From DATNPH01 sp036703315 (GTDB lineage Bacteria > Cyanobacteriota > Cyanobacteriia > Cyanobacteriales > Coleofasciculaceae): 34,631 bases of DNA. The DNA is taken from assembly GCA_036703315.1 (NCBI GenBank), contig DATNPH010000117.1, positions 1 through 34,631 on the forward strand, in the 5' to 3' direction. Below, piece by piece: positions 22,840 through 31,039 of the stretch (positions are counted from its first letter, which is position 1; every line of letters starts with the position of its first letter). The notes beneath the pieces are model-generated. The model did no database searches and was not told the origin of the DNA. It saw nothing but the letters and a program-made list of their open reading frames with translations. A program made the translations under genes and the position numbers.

Positions 22840-25800
22840 TCAATCATCCGCCGCCAATCGATTCAACTCCAAAACCCACCGCTTGATCTGGGCGTGTTTG
22901 TCGGCAGAAAGCAATTTGCAAGCTAAATTCATCGCGTAACCGGGCCAACAGAGCCGTAAATCAGCCAACGCGTCGCGGTCGGGGCAGATATCTAAACTTT
23001 GTGCCATGTCCGCAAGATTTCCTGGTTCTAGCCAAGGGTCACTTGACTGATTTGAACGGGGAGAATCTTCGTGGCTATTACTTTTACTTGGTTCAAGCAG
23101 ATCGAGCTGTTCAGTCTGGGCTGTTGACCGAACTTTTTCTCGTTCGGATTCAGTCAAAAGAGTACACCGCACCCAGTTGACTTGATTTTCTCCGTGCTCT
23201 CCTTTGATCGCAACCAACTCATCCTTATTGTTAGCCGACAGAAGCTGCTGCTTAATCCGGTTAGCCAATTTCGTCTTTGCCTGGAGATTGTCGCTGGAGC
23301 GGTGAGGGAAAGTCGAATAGTCAAGTTCGCCGCATGAAACACTCCACTTCAGTCCAATATGACTTTTAAACTTCGGACCCGATGTAGATGGCTCAATTGC
23401 CTGCGAAGGTTCGTCCAGGGTGTCCACCCTTTGTCCAACCTCTGAAATAGAGGTATCAGAAATTTCGGTTTCATTTTTTTCAAGTACTGCAACCGTTGAT
23501 TTTTCTAAAGCTTTATCTCCTTGTTGGACAGTTGATCCACCCTGGACACCCTTGATTTCACGTTGTTCTGGGTTGTCCACAGTATAATTACTCACTACCG
23601 AATTTCTTGATCCACCCTGGACACCCTCATGGGAAGAGGGAGGTATAGGAGATATAGGAGGATTGTTATCACCGTCACCCCAATCACCCCCGTCATCATC
23701 TGGAGGTTCTGGCGGGTTCCAAAAATCGGCAAACTCCATTAAGCCGCCTTCTTCACATTTCGACTTACGGCAAACCCAGATAGGGTCTGTGGGGGGTGGA
23801 GCATTTTCCCCACTGTTACGGAATCCCTCGTTCTGGTTTATTCTGACAAAAGCTCCCGGCACGGTAGTAACGTACTCCCAGTGAGCCGGTATCCGATCTC
23901 GGTCCCCGTTCGACATGGAACCCCAGCGTCGCTGGACAAAGTTATGCGGCAATACGGTCTTCAGGTGGCTGATGAATTTGCTCATCCCCAGGGGTGTGTA
24001 GCCATGCTCTTTGCAGTAGGCGGTATACACCGTATGCAGCAGATGATGGTGCATGAACCCAGGTTCGCGACTCGGACGCAGGCAATTATCGACGAAGCTC
24101 TTGGTGCTGTCACCGTAGAGTGCTGCGTCAAGGCGTAAGTTGATGACTCGTTCATTCTCTGGCTCGGACAGTAAGATGCGATCGCGTTCCTCTCGCGGCA
24201 TCGCCAGCGCCCAGCTAATAACATCAGCTTTTACTGCCTCGAGCTTAAGCTTTAGGTCTGGGTCGGGCTTGACAGTCCGGGCTAGTACCGGGATTGGGTA
24301 AGCTCGCCGCGCATAACCATCACCCGCGTTCTCAATTTGGAGGAAATCCACCGAGGCAGCCCAAAACCGAACATTCCACAGCTTCATGTAGCCAACTGGG
24401 TTAAACAGCGCCCGACCACTAAGTTCGCCATTGTCTACCAATTCGTAGAAAGCGCGGACACCTTGGACGAAGCCACCCACATCGGGGAATCCAAAGATTC
24501 GTTTGCCCGTCAGGAATTGGTGCCTGCCCTCTGGGGTTGCTATTTCCGAAAAATTTACAGCGCTGTCAGATGCTTCCCCCCATAAACTATTCCAGAATCG
24601 ACCCAGAGTGCCCTTACCACCACCGGACTGACCGATTATATGGGGGAAACGTCCGTAGGGAGCTGTCGGATCGAGGAACATCGAGGTGAACGCGCGGATG
24701 ATAGGAAGCATATCCTCACCGAACGATTCAGCGATGAAGCGGCGGAAAACTTCTGGACATTCTTTTCCCGGCTCGTAATCATAGGAAATCATGCTGGTGA
24801 GAAAATAGTCCTTGCTGTGGGGCATCGTCTGACCCGTTCTCATGTCCACAACACAGTTTTTGAAGGCGACGAGGTGCGTGTTGGATGGAAGCTCCTTCTG
24901 TCGATCGAGACGGCTGCGGACGTACTTGAACGCTGATTCCTTGTGACTGTTGGTTTCGTAAGGTTTGACGAAATGCCACCCAAGCTCCTTAGAGTGCTTC
25001 AATTTGAAAGCTTTTTCCCCAGCGTCAGCAATTTGGGCGTTGATGAGAGTGTCTTTCTGGTGCTGCCAATAGCCCAAGTATTCTTTCCACTGATAAAAAG
25101 CGGAGTCAATTACGCGCCAATCTCCCTGTGTTGCGCCGAATTCGCGACGATAAACCCAACCGTCGAAGGTGGTAACCGTGACGCAGTTTTCAAAGGGCAA
25201 GCCTAACTGTTTGCAGATGCGCTCGTACAACCACTCTGGGTTACTTTTGTCGGGTGTTGAACCAGAATCGTCACCCCCACCGTTGCCGCCAGAGCCACCT
25301 CCACCTGCACCTCGATTTCCACTGCCGTTGCCACCGTTGTTATCTGGCTGTAAAGATTTAAGCCACTGGCTGTACGGAAGTGCTTCATCAAAGGCTTGCT
25401 CAAAGGCGATCGCACCTTCTTTTACAATCAAATCGTCAACGCCTTTGCCTTGGTCGAGGTGCCATAGGCAGACAAAATTTTCGGCACGCTCTTTTTTAAT
25501 CAGACGCCCAAGCTGGCGCAGTGCCGCCTCCACGCTCTCCTTGATAATGATGTCGGCGTCAAAAGCGAGATAGACCGGACGCCCCGGCACGATGAACGGG
25601 CTTATTGTTGGGTGTAGTTTTGTGCCTTTGCCTTCCTGACCCATCCAAACGCCAGAGATGGAGACGGCAATCCAACCGTGAGACAATAGGCAAGCCGCCT
25701 TCTTCGCGCCCTCGGTGAGAACAATTGGTAACTCTGGGTGGTTGAGCACCCACAGCCAGAAGCCCAGGTCGTCGCGCTCTTCTTTGATGTCGGATTCGTT

Positions 25801-26490
25801 AACCGGCACGCCGAACCGCTTACTAATCTGGTGCCAGAAGTCGAGAGTAACAACCAAATAGACGGCTGATGACTTCCCACCCTTGGGGTAGCTCAGATAT
25901 TTCTGTGGCTCGTCTTTATCGGGAAACTGGATTGCAGTGTCAGGCTTAAACTGCCCGGACTTACCCTGCATTCCCGTTTGAGGGTCGCAGCTAGAGACGT
26001 ACCAGCCGCCCGTGTGACCGTACCAATTCCAGTTGAGTAACTGCGCGATCGCTGGAGCGTGCTCGATATGACGAATGTTTTTTGCAGTAATTTCTGGGGC
26101 TACCCCACTGCCTGTTATCCATTCGGCTTCCCGCTGTTGGGGAGTCTTGCTGTTGGCAATCCGCTCTGAGTCCTCCTGCCGCCGCCGTTCTTCCCGCTCT
26201 GGGGAAGTGAGAATTTTGGCGATCACTTTGGTGTCGTAGCAGTTCCAACACTGGTATTTGCCCGAATTGCGATCGATGGTGAGCTTAGGTTTGCCGCAGT
26301 TGGGGCAATTGTAACGCCCTTTTTTGGCTTGGGTGAGCTGGTGGGCAAAGTCAAGAATGGTGAAATTTGATTCTGATGTCGGTGACACAATCCGTCTCCT
26401 GCGCGGTGTAGTAGGGTTGACACCCCTACGCTGGAGGAAGGCAGAAATTCGTGCGACTAAATGATGCAAATGGGTTGCTAAGTAGTGCAA
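22840..26490 (-). CDS. Plasmid replication primase/helicase (DUF3854 plus SF3-type helicase, CyRepA-like)
   Basis: 1216 aa. Order: zinc ribbon C62-x2-C65, C81-x2-C84 (primase CHC2-like); a DUF3854/Toprim-like domain (about 95-370) with E260 in VLTEGAKKA and D311/D313 in LAFDADI; a Gly-rich linker (384-410); then a D5/P4-type helicase (about 420-800) with Walker A GQSGGGKGT (620-628), a Walker B-like KRIFGFPD and a sensor region; and a long disordered, charged C-terminus. The DUF3854-helicase layout is that of cyanobacterial plasmid Rep proteins such as the pSYSA type. No ATG is available: an in-frame TAA lies 6 nt before the TTG at 26490, so a TTG (26490 or 26469) must be used. The 5' region has hairpins and a possible antisense RNA. 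Confidence 0.85.
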   Translation of the reverse strand: MHYLATHLHHLVARISAFLQRRGVNPTTPRRRRIVSPTSESNFTILDFAHQLTQAKKGRYNCPNCGKPKLTIDRNSGKYQCWNCYDTKVIAKILTSPEREERRRQEDSERIANSKTPQQREAEWITGSGVAPEITAKNIRHIEHAPAIAQLLNWNWYGHTGGWYVSSCDPQTGMQGKSGQFKPDTAIQFPDKDEPQKYLSYPKGGKSSAVYLVVTLDFWHQISKRFGVPVNESDIKEERDDLGFWLWVLNHPELPIVLTEGAKKAACLLSHGWIAVSISGVWMGQEGKGTKLHPTISPFIVPGRPVYLAFDADIIIKESVEAALRQLGRLIKKERAENFVCLWHLDQGKGVDDLIVKEGAIAFEQAFDEALPYSQWLKSLQPDNNGGNGSGNRGAGGGGSGGNGGGDDSGSTPDKSNPEWLYERICKQLGLPFENCVTVTTFDGWVYRREFGATQGDWRVIDSAFYQWKEYLGYWQHQKDTLINAQIADAGEKAFKLKHSKELGWHFVKPYETNSHKESAFKYVRSRLDRQKELPSNTHLVAFKNCVVDMRTGQTMPHSKDYFLTSMISYDYEPGKECPEVFRRFIAESFGEDMLPIIRAFTSMFLDPTAPYGRFPHIIGQSGGGKGTLGRFWNSLWGEASDSAVNFSEIATPEGRHQFLTGKRIFGFPDVGGFVQGVRAFYELVDNGELSGRALFNPVGYMKLWNVRFWAASVDFLQIENAGDGYARRAYPIPVLARTVKPDPDLKLKLEAVKADVISWALAMPREERDRILLSEPENERVINLRLDAALYGDSTKSFVDNCLRPSREPGFMHHHLLHTVYTAYCKEHGYTPLGMSKFISHLKTVLPHNFVQRRWGSMSNGDRDRIPAHWEYVTTVPGAFVRINQNEGFRNSGENAPPPTDPIWVCRKSKCEEGGLMEFADFWNPPEPPDDDGGDWGDGDNNPPISPIPPSSHEGVQGGSRNSVVSNYTVDNPEQREIKGVQGGSTVQQGDKALEKSTVAVLEKNETEISDTSISEVGQRVDTLDEPSQAIEPSTSGPKFKSHIGLKWSVSCGELDYSTFPHRSSDNLQAKTKLANRIKQQLLSANNKDELVAIKGEHGENQVNWVRCTLLTESEREKVRSTAQTEQLDLLEPSKSNSHEDSPRSNQSSDPWLEPGNLADMAQSLDICPDRDALADLRLCWPGYAMNLACKLLSADKHAQIKRWVLELNRLAADD

Positions 26491-26493
26491 AAT

Positions 26494-26700
26494 TTAGTTG
26501 TACAGACTGAATGTATTGACAAACAGCTTTTGTATTGACATTAAATGCAAAGCTATGTCTACAGCGGTGTACGGCTTACTCTGATCGCAAAAAGCGAGTA
26601 AGCAAATCTGCCCCAAGTCTGCTAGACTTAGGCATGAAATGCTACTCTGCTGCAAAGCAGCAGTCAGAGTATGAGAAAAACTCTTGCCTTCCTGCACCAC
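26494..26700 (-). CDS. Possible leader ORF of rep, 68 aa
   Basis: An ATG frame in the same phase as rep, ended by a TAA only 6 nt before the rep TTG. Protein composition is not convincing by itself. It may act as a leader peptide for translation coupling, or be coincidence, since the hairpins at 26575 and 26643 lie inside it. Confidence 0.25.
   Translation of the reverse strand: MVQEGKSFSHTLTAALQQSSISCLSLADLGQICLLAFCDQSKPYTAVDIALHLMSIQKLFVNTFSLYN
26512..26540. repeat. Two direct repeats TGTATTGACA upstream of rep
   Basis: Exact 10-bp copies at 26512-26521 and 26531-26540, 19 bp apart. Each contains TTGACA, a -35 box for plus-strand transcription, so they could start an RNA antisense to the rep leader, or be a regulator site. 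Confidence 0.5.
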
Positions 26701-26791
26701 CTTTTGCTAAGCCTGACAAACTCTGAAAAGGTGAGTGGTAGGGGAAATGTAAATTTGTTAGATGGTGTCCCGCTCTCAAGGCGGGATTTTT
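26560..26791 (+). ncRNA. Candidate antisense RNA to the rep leader
   Basis: On the plus strand, TTGACA boxes at 26516/26535 are followed by two hairpins (CTTACTC/GAGTAAG at 26575-26602; TACTCT plus GCTGC around AAA at 26643-26671) and a rho-independent terminator (26768-26791). No good gene lies between. An RNA here would be antisense to the rep 5' region, a common copy-control design. Start position and -10 box are guesses. Confidence 0.4.
26768..26791 (+). terminator. Rho-independent terminator
   Basis: TCCCGC (26768-26773) and GCGGGA (26781-26786) followed by TTTTTATT. No plus-strand gene precedes it, so it ends a noncoding transcript. Confidence 0.75.
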
Positions 26792-26891
26792 ATTGGAAGC
26801 ATGGGTAGTTTTAGCAGTTTAATCTGTCTGGATCATAGTAGAAAAATGACCTTTTAGTGAAAACCTGAAATATAGACGGGCTATAGCTTTG

Positions 26892-26923
26892 CATAGTCAA
26901 CTATGATTTTCTAGTTGACTATG
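26892..26923. repeat. 11-bp inverted repeat CATAGTCAACT
   Basis: Perfect arms CATAGTCAACT (26892-26902) and AGTTGACTATG (26913-26923) with a 10-nt loop. Possible operator or centromere-like site. The surrounding stretch 26792-27140 has no clear gene apart from the short coiled-coil frame at 27000-27113. Confidence 0.6.
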
Positions 26924-26999
26924 ATGTGGCGGCGGCTGAAACCGTTACTGTGTTGTGGTTGGCTCAGAAATTATTCCCTTTTTTCAAACAAAAAATGTT

Positions 27000-27113
27000 T
27001 TATCGCTGTTCGGCTGCGGTCTTGGCTAGCTGCTCCAGGCGCTCGCCCTGCCGTTCAGCAGCAGTAGCCTGTCGTTCAGCAACCCCCACCTGGCATACAT
27101 AACTCCTACTCAA
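27000..27113 (-). pseudogene. Short coiled-coil frame, possible gene remnant
   Basis: A 37-codon open frame reads like coiled coil (VAERQATAAERQGERL, then EQLAKTAAEQR). Only a TTG at 27113 or an internal GTG could start it, and no ribosome site is visible. It resembles the helical tails of Uma2 or similar proteins, so it may be the 3' end of a lost gene. The near-repeat CCTGYCGTTCAGCA at the DNA level is explained by the repeated heptad. Confidence 0.3.
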
Positions 27114-27140
27114 ATTGGTCTAAATTATCGAGTGGCTTAC

Positions 27141-27869
27141 TCACAGTTGTTTTTCAGTTAGCTCAGTAGCTTGTAAAACTTGCCCTAACCAGCAAGGGAC
27201 ACCATTAAATGAACTGAGTAACCGAAAATTGGAAATGAACTGCATCCGCTTTAGACGAAACCTTCCGGCATCTCCGTCAAAGTACCATCGCCAACCTTGA
27301 TATTCGTAATTCCTGAGTGTTTCTCCAGAGGCAATTCGTGAAGTTCGATAGTCCAGTTCGTCTGGGTCGTTGAGATCGTAGGCGTTGCCAGTGAGAAAAT
27401 CTTCTGGTGGCTTACCCTGAGCATCAAGGGCTGTAGGATTTGCGTAAAACTTCTTTTGTGTCTTGATGGCGTTAATATAAGTTGCTAGTGCCGATCGCTC
27501 TAGCTCCCCTATTGCTAGTTCTTGTTCTGGAATCGTCAGAATAGTATCTGAATCTAGGTCTAGTTCCGCACTTTGAAGATTACTTTCAGAAGGTTGTGTG
27601 TTTTGGAGGTTGCTAGCTAGTTCTGCTGCTACAGGGTATCGCTTCGGTTTTCCTTCCTCGGTTTCAGCGTAAAGATAAGCCTGTTTATATCCCCGGTTGG
27701 CGCAGTGTTTAGCGATTTTGTCCCAAGCCTTGTCTACTAATTTCTCCGCTACAAAACTCGCTAAGGGTTGTCCGTCACCTCTCAGGATGGCTACCGTCTC
27801 GGTATCAATTCTGACCCAATGTAGAGACAGGAGTTTCAAGTCGATGTCTGTCATTAATTCAAGTGCCAT
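27141..27869 (-). CDS. Hypothetical protein, 242 aa
   Basis: Soluble protein, unrecognised. N-terminal part about 10-85 (LKLLSLHWVRIDTETVAILR, AYLYAETEEGKPKRYPVAA), an acidic Ser/Gln-rich middle (about 86-118) and a C-terminal domain (about 119-242) rich in aromatic residues (NYEYQGWRWYFDGDAGRFRL). Its start overlaps the stop of the RHH-type gene by 11 bp, so the two form an operon. Function unknown; a plasmid-maintenance role is a guess from context. Confidence 0.65.
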   Translation of the reverse strand: MALELMTDIDLKLLSLHWVRIDTETVAILRGDGQPLASFVAEKLVDKAWDKIAKHCANRGYKQAYLYAETEEGKPKRYPVAAELASNLQNTQPSESNLQSAELDLDSDTILTIPEQELAIGELERSALATYINAIKTQKKFYANPTALDAQGKPPEDFLTGNAYDLNDPDELDYRTSRIASGETLRNYEYQGWRWYFDGDAGRFRLKRMQFISNFRLLSSFNGVPCWLGQVLQATELTEKQL

Positions 27870-28338
27870 TACTCATTAGCTCCCTGAGTTTGTTAATTCT
27901 GCGTTTTAGGTCGCAAACATCTACGTCTAGTGCTGCCGCTAATTTGATGAGTTCTGGAGGCGAAGGAACTTCCCCTCGTGTGACTTGCTGCCAGCAGTTG
28001 AGCGCAAGTTCGCCATCCTTGTCTTGTGATCGAGACTCGAAAAGGTCAGCGGCAACGTATTGAGCAATTAAAAGAAAAGCTGCCATCCGCTCATCACCAG
28101 TCCATTGAGGTACTGATTCTTGAAGTTGGCTGACGTTGATTAGGTTGTCACGATTGGACAGCCATTCGTCAACCGCTCGGTTAACCAGACCTGATTGGCT
28201 TAGGTGTTTGGCGTCAGGCAGTTCCTTTAAGCGGTTTAGTAGCTCTTTCCGCACGTTGACGGCTTGCCAGTCTTCGCGACTCACATTTTCTCCTGTATTG
28301 AACAAGTACCTCAATTCTAGGGTTCTCTCATCTGTCAT
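27859..28338 (-). CDS. Probable ribbon-helix-helix DNA-binding protein, 159 aa
   Basis: Residues about 25-60 (VNVRKELLNRLKELPD, then LSQSGLVNRAVDEWL) have the strand-helix-helix pattern of CopG/MetJ-like dimers. The remainder is helical and includes a C-terminal piece with VPSPPELIKLAAALDVDVCDL, reminiscent of a Cro-like helix-turn-helix tail. Two 12-bp direct repeats at 28352 and 28373, just upstream of its start, are good candidates for its own operator. Divergent from the long plus-strand operon, so it may control both directions. Confidence 0.6.
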   Translation of the reverse strand: MTDERTLELRYLFNTGENVSREDWQAVNVRKELLNRLKELPDAKHLSQSGLVNRAVDEWLSNRDNLINVSQLQESVPQWTGDERMAAFLLIAQYVAADLFESRSQDKDGELALNCWQQVTRGEVPSPPELIKLAAALDVDVCDLKRRINKLRELMSNGT

Positions 28339-28351
28339 ACAACAATGTCAG

Positions 28352-28384
28352 ACAAGGTTATTGCACTTTCTAACAAGGGTATTG
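28352..28384. promoter_or_regulatory. Two direct repeats ACAAGGKTATTG (operator candidate)
   Basis: Copies at 28352-28363 and 28373-28384 (11 of 12 identical), spaced 21 bp or two helical turns, 14 bp upstream of the RHH gene start. Rest of 28339-28575 has no gene; it must hold promoters for both divergent operons. Confidence 0.55.
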
Positions 28385-28575
28385 TAATATAGCAGACATA
28401 GGCAAGAGAAGTGAAATGAGCAGTGCAGCACACTCCTCGCACAGTCTGACCAGGTAAAACCTCTAAAACGGTTATCCAGCTTCGGTTCTGAGGACTAAGC
28501 AAGTAAAGCTACACTGATCAGTTCACATTAGCTTGCACAGCCAGATTTTTTGCACAACAGGACGCATACGCAACC

Positions 28576-28926
28576 ATGCCAACCCCTTCTGCAATGAAGG
28601 TTAGGCGGTGCGGTCAATTCCTTGATATCCCCGTTCGCAAGGGTGAGGCTGCCAGGTTTCTGGGAGTCCACAGAAACACTGTGACAAAGTGGGATTCTTT
28701 TGCTCGAAACCACATTGAGAATTACCGAATGCACTTCGAGCAATCAGGGTCTAAGGAGCAAGCGCCGCTAAACCCATACCGTTTCTGGGTACTCACCAGA
28801 CTCAAAGAGCTTTACCGGATTTATCGAGACGAAACCTTAATCGAGAAGTACGTATTAGCTCATCCCTACGATTTCAGTTACCGCACATTCTTTGAACTAC
28901 GCAAACAGGAGAAACAAGCGTCATGA
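28576..28926 (+). CDS. Helix-turn-helix protein, 116 aa (first gene of the long operon)
   Basis: Residues about 20-45 (VRKGEAARFLGVHRNTVTKW) form a classic helix-turn-helix of the excisionase/MerR-N type. The remainder is helical (FWVLTRLKELYRIYRDETLIEKYV). Probably regulates its own operon or binds plasmid DNA. Its stop overlaps the next start (ATGA at 28923). A second ATG at 28594 is possible but has no better ribosome site. Confidence 0.7.
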   Translation: MPTPSAMKVRRCGQFLDIPVRKGEAARFLGVHRNTVTKWDSFARNHIENYRMHFEQSGSKEQAPLNPYRFWVLTRLKELYRIYRDETLIEKYVLAHPYDFSYRTFFELRKQEKQAS

Positions 28927-29525
28927 ATAAGACACAGGTAATGGATAAATTCGGATTCACCAATGCCGATGATTTTGACGCTCTGCTTTTAGACTTAGCT
29001 ATTGACCCTGAAGCGGAAGAATTAACAGACGCAGAAGTCGAGACTGTGAAAAACCACGTAACAGTATTTGCCACGTCTCTAACGGCATTACCGGAAGCAC
29101 AGGAACCCTACGACAGGAACGGAAACGGACATCAAACTTACACGCCACCTGTGGGTGCAATGAGCGTCATTACCAATCAGGGGTTGCAATTAGCCAAGGA
29201 GACTGGATTACAGATTAGCCAAGGTGCCTTAGAAACTCTCTCCCAACTAACATTTGATAAAGGTCGCCTAGACGCGGCTTTCCTTGAAAACGCTTACTGG
29301 TTGGGACTTCTACGCCAACAAAATCAGCTTCGTGCTGCCAACACCGAGAAATTTATCCGGCTTTTGCAGGCGCAACAAAACACCAATTTAGACATTGAAA
29401 AACTGGCTACTGATGCGGGTTTGATGAGCAATGAGGAACTCGTAAAAAAACTCTCAACGGCGGCATCAGTAGCAACGGAACGAACCAGCCTGAACGATGC
29501 CGTTGCGGGAGCGACAGCTTGGTAG
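28923..29525 (+). CDS. Hypothetical protein, 200 aa
   Basis: Unrecognised. Acidic N-terminal helical part (1-60, FGFTNADDFDALLLDLAIDPE), a short Pro/Gly linker (about 62-80), then a helical C-terminal domain (about 85-200). Coupled to the HTH gene by ATGA and overlapped by the next small gene. Function unknown. Confidence 0.65.
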   Translation: MNKTQVMDKFGFTNADDFDALLLDLAIDPEAEELTDAEVETVKNHVTVFATSLTALPEAQEPYDRNGNGHQTYTPPVGAMSVITNQGLQLAKETGLQISQGALETLSQLTFDKGRLDAAFLENAYWLGLLRQQNQLRAANTEKFIRLLQAQQNTNLDIEKLATDAGLMSNEELVKKLSTAASVATERTSLNDAVAGATAW

Positions 29526-29722
29526 AGCTGGTAGAAGCGCTCGAAACCGAGCAATCATTACGGCTTTACTATCAACAAGAACTCGAACGAATCAACCAAT
29601 TACCGTACTCGCAAGGAGAACAAAAAATGCAATTACTTGACCGAATTAACTATTTTCTGGAATGTTCTACAAACCTGATTTTCTTCGGAAAGTTCAAGCC
29701 TACATCTCCCTGGAAGTTTTAG
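29519..29722 (+). CDS. Hypothetical small protein, 67 aa
   Basis: Starts at TTG 29519, overlapping the previous stop, so translation would be coupled. Helical first half (LVEALETEQSLRLYYQQELE), hydrophobic short stretch near residues 45-58. Unrecognised. The unusual start lowers confidence; an ATG at 29626 is too late to be attractive. Confidence 0.45.
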   Translation: MVELVEALETEQSLRLYYQQELERINQLPYSQGEQKMQLLDRINYFLECSTNLIFFGKFKPTSPWKF

Positions 29723-29813
29723 GAGTGGTCAGCTTAATTTATCACCTGTTTTTCTAGGCGCTGCTCATAGTCCTAATTGAATCCGGAATTCTAAATTTTT
29801 TGAGGTGTTTTCA

Positions 29814-29954
29814 ATGACCACCACCAAATTATTGACTGAACAAATCACCTTAGCAGGGCTTCGTCAACAGGCAGAACGACTGGAAATTCCAGACTTTGCC
29901 AAGATGCGTAAATCACAGCTAATCAAGGCAATTAACGATGCACAAAAAGGCTGA
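29814..29954 (+). CDS. Small SAP/Rho_N-like protein, 46 aa
   Basis: GAGG lies 8 nt before ATG 29814. Residues about 12-41 (LAGLRQQAERLEIPDFAKM, then RKSQLIKAI) match the Rho N-terminal/SAP helix-extended-helix motif, a nucleic-acid-binding fold. It overlaps the next small gene. Likely binds DNA or RNA; role in the operon unknown. Confidence 0.65.
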   Translation: MTTTKLLTEQITLAGLRQQAERLEIPDFAKMRKSQLIKAINDAQKG

Positions 29955-30111
29955 ATATAGCGGCATTTTGGTAAGCCTCGACGCTCTCACTATTGGCAAA
30001 CAGCAGCAATGGCTTGAAAATCAACCAGAGCCAAAAACCAAGCCAGAAACTCAGGAGCGAAAACGAGTGAAGCGGCTTATCAAATTAGCCAAGGACGAAG
30101 AAAGTGAGTAG
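29938..30111 (+). CDS. Hypothetical small protein, 57 aa
   Basis: ATG 29938 lies inside the end of the SAP-like gene (17-bp overlap). Composition is charged, with a basic C-terminus (ERKRVKRLIKLAKDEESE). Unrecognised, but its place in a chain of overlapping genes supports translation. Confidence 0.45.
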   Translation: MHKKAEYSGILVSLDALTIGKQQQWLENQPEPKTKPETQERKRVKRLIKLAKDEESE

Positions 30112-30123
30112 GAGATTTTCGAG

Positions 30124-30252
30124 ATGGAAAGTCTAGCTTACCTACATCTAGAGTTAGCAAATCAGCAACCTGAAAGTGAGCAAAACATTGATTCAAATAA
30201 CATAGGTGCAAGCTGGGATGAATCAGGTTGGATGAAATTTTCGATTCGATAG
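30124..30252 (+). CDS. Hypothetical small protein, 42 aa, possibly frameshifted into an acidic tail
   Basis: AGGAG (30110-30114) lies 9 nt before ATG 30124. The frame ends at TAG 30250-30252. In another frame the same DNA continues DEIFDSIDAEEEEE and ends VESA at a TAA near 30297, a natural-looking acidic tail, so the true product may be about 57 aa if a base is missing or the ribosome slips. Confidence 0.45.
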   Translation: MESLAYLHLELANQQPESEQNIDSNNIGASWDESGWMKFSIR

Positions 30253-30639
30253 ATGCCGAAGAAGAAGAGGAGGAAGAGGAAGTTGAATCCGCCTAATGTA
30301 CCATCGATAGTCAGACAAACCAAAACGCCAAATTGCTCCGAAGACAGGCGAGATTGCCTGACCGAACTATCAGACTGGGTTGACCAATACCGAGCTGAAC
30401 TAGAGAAACAATCCTCAGCTCGCGCTGCACAAGTGGAAAGTTTGCTCACCGCTGGCGACTACGAAGCTATCCGCGAGTGGGTCTCACAATGGCAAGGAGA
30501 AGACAGCTCTAGAAATTCCCTCCTCAATCGCTACCGGGAAGCCCGTTCCCAGTTTCGGGAAGAGCGTTACCGCCAGCGGCAACAACAACTTTATGGCTCG
30601 GTAATCAACAGAATCACGGATAGAGGTGCGCGACGATGA
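30253..30639 (+). CDS. Basic hypothetical protein, 128 aa
   Basis: ATG 30253 abuts the previous TAG. The first 14 residues are very basic (MPKKKRRKRKLNPP), encoded by a purine-rich tract that reads as poly-Glu in another frame. The rest is helical, with a likely coiled coil (LSDWVDQYRAELEKQSSARA, then RYREARSQFREERYRQRQQQ). Nucleic-acid binding is plausible from charge. The true start could be later. Overlaps the next gene by ATGA. Confidence 0.5.
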   Translation: MPKKKRRKRKLNPPNVPSIVRQTKTPNCSEDRRDCLTELSDWVDQYRAELEKQSSARAAQVESLLTAGDYEAIREWVSQWQGEDSSRNSLLNRYREARSQFREERYRQRQQQLYGSVINRITDRGARR

Positions 30640-30860
30640 CAACTCAGGAGGACTGGAACCCATCAAGCGCCTGTGAAGAGATGGCTTTCCTCTTTAACCA
30701 AGCTGACAAAATAATCAACCAGCCGCACTATCAAGATGCCAGCGCTGACGAATTGGAACCTCCCAGCGCTGACTCTCTCCCAACGACCGCAGTAAACGAA
30801 TCGCAAGGACTTACAACATTATGCCTGAACCAATCTTTACCCCGGCACAGCAAAACTTGA
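30636..30860 (+). CDS. Hypothetical acidic small protein, 74 aa
   Basis: ATGA overlap with the previous gene. Acidic N-terminal half (WNPSSACEEMAFLFNQADKI), low-complexity second half. It overlaps the next gene by 40 bp in a different frame, so one of the two ends or starts may be misjudged. Unrecognised. Confidence 0.45.
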   Translation: MTTQEDWNPSSACEEMAFLFNQADKIINQPHYQDASADELEPPSADSLPTTAVNESQGLTTLCLNQSLPRHSKT

Positions 30861-31039
30861 TGAACTTCCTCGACAAACTCGCCACAAGCCCTTATAGCCC
30901 TGAGCTGATGCAGGAAGGAAACCAAGTACTGGACGCTGCTGTGGAAGAGAACCAACGCCTCCAAAACTCTATTCACTCTGCATCGAATGCAATGAGAAAT
31001 GCGCGGCAGTGCGCCAATTTAGATGGAGGGATTCAGTGA
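30821..31039 (+). CDS. Hypothetical helical small protein, 72 aa
   Basis: AAGGA lies about 11 nt before ATG 30821. Helical throughout (TPAQQNLMNFLDKLATSPYS, then VLDAAVEENQRLQNSIHSAS). It ends in TGATG, sharing one base with the next start. Unrecognised. Confidence 0.5.
   Translation: MPEPIFTPAQQNLMNFLDKLATSPYSPELMQEGNQVLDAAVEENQRLQNSIHSASNAMRNARQCANLDGGIQ

Noticed and set aside
22840..26490. Many ORFs of 60-134 aa on both strands inside rep.
   Set aside because: All overlap the well-supported primase/helicase frame and show no independent ribosome sites or domains.
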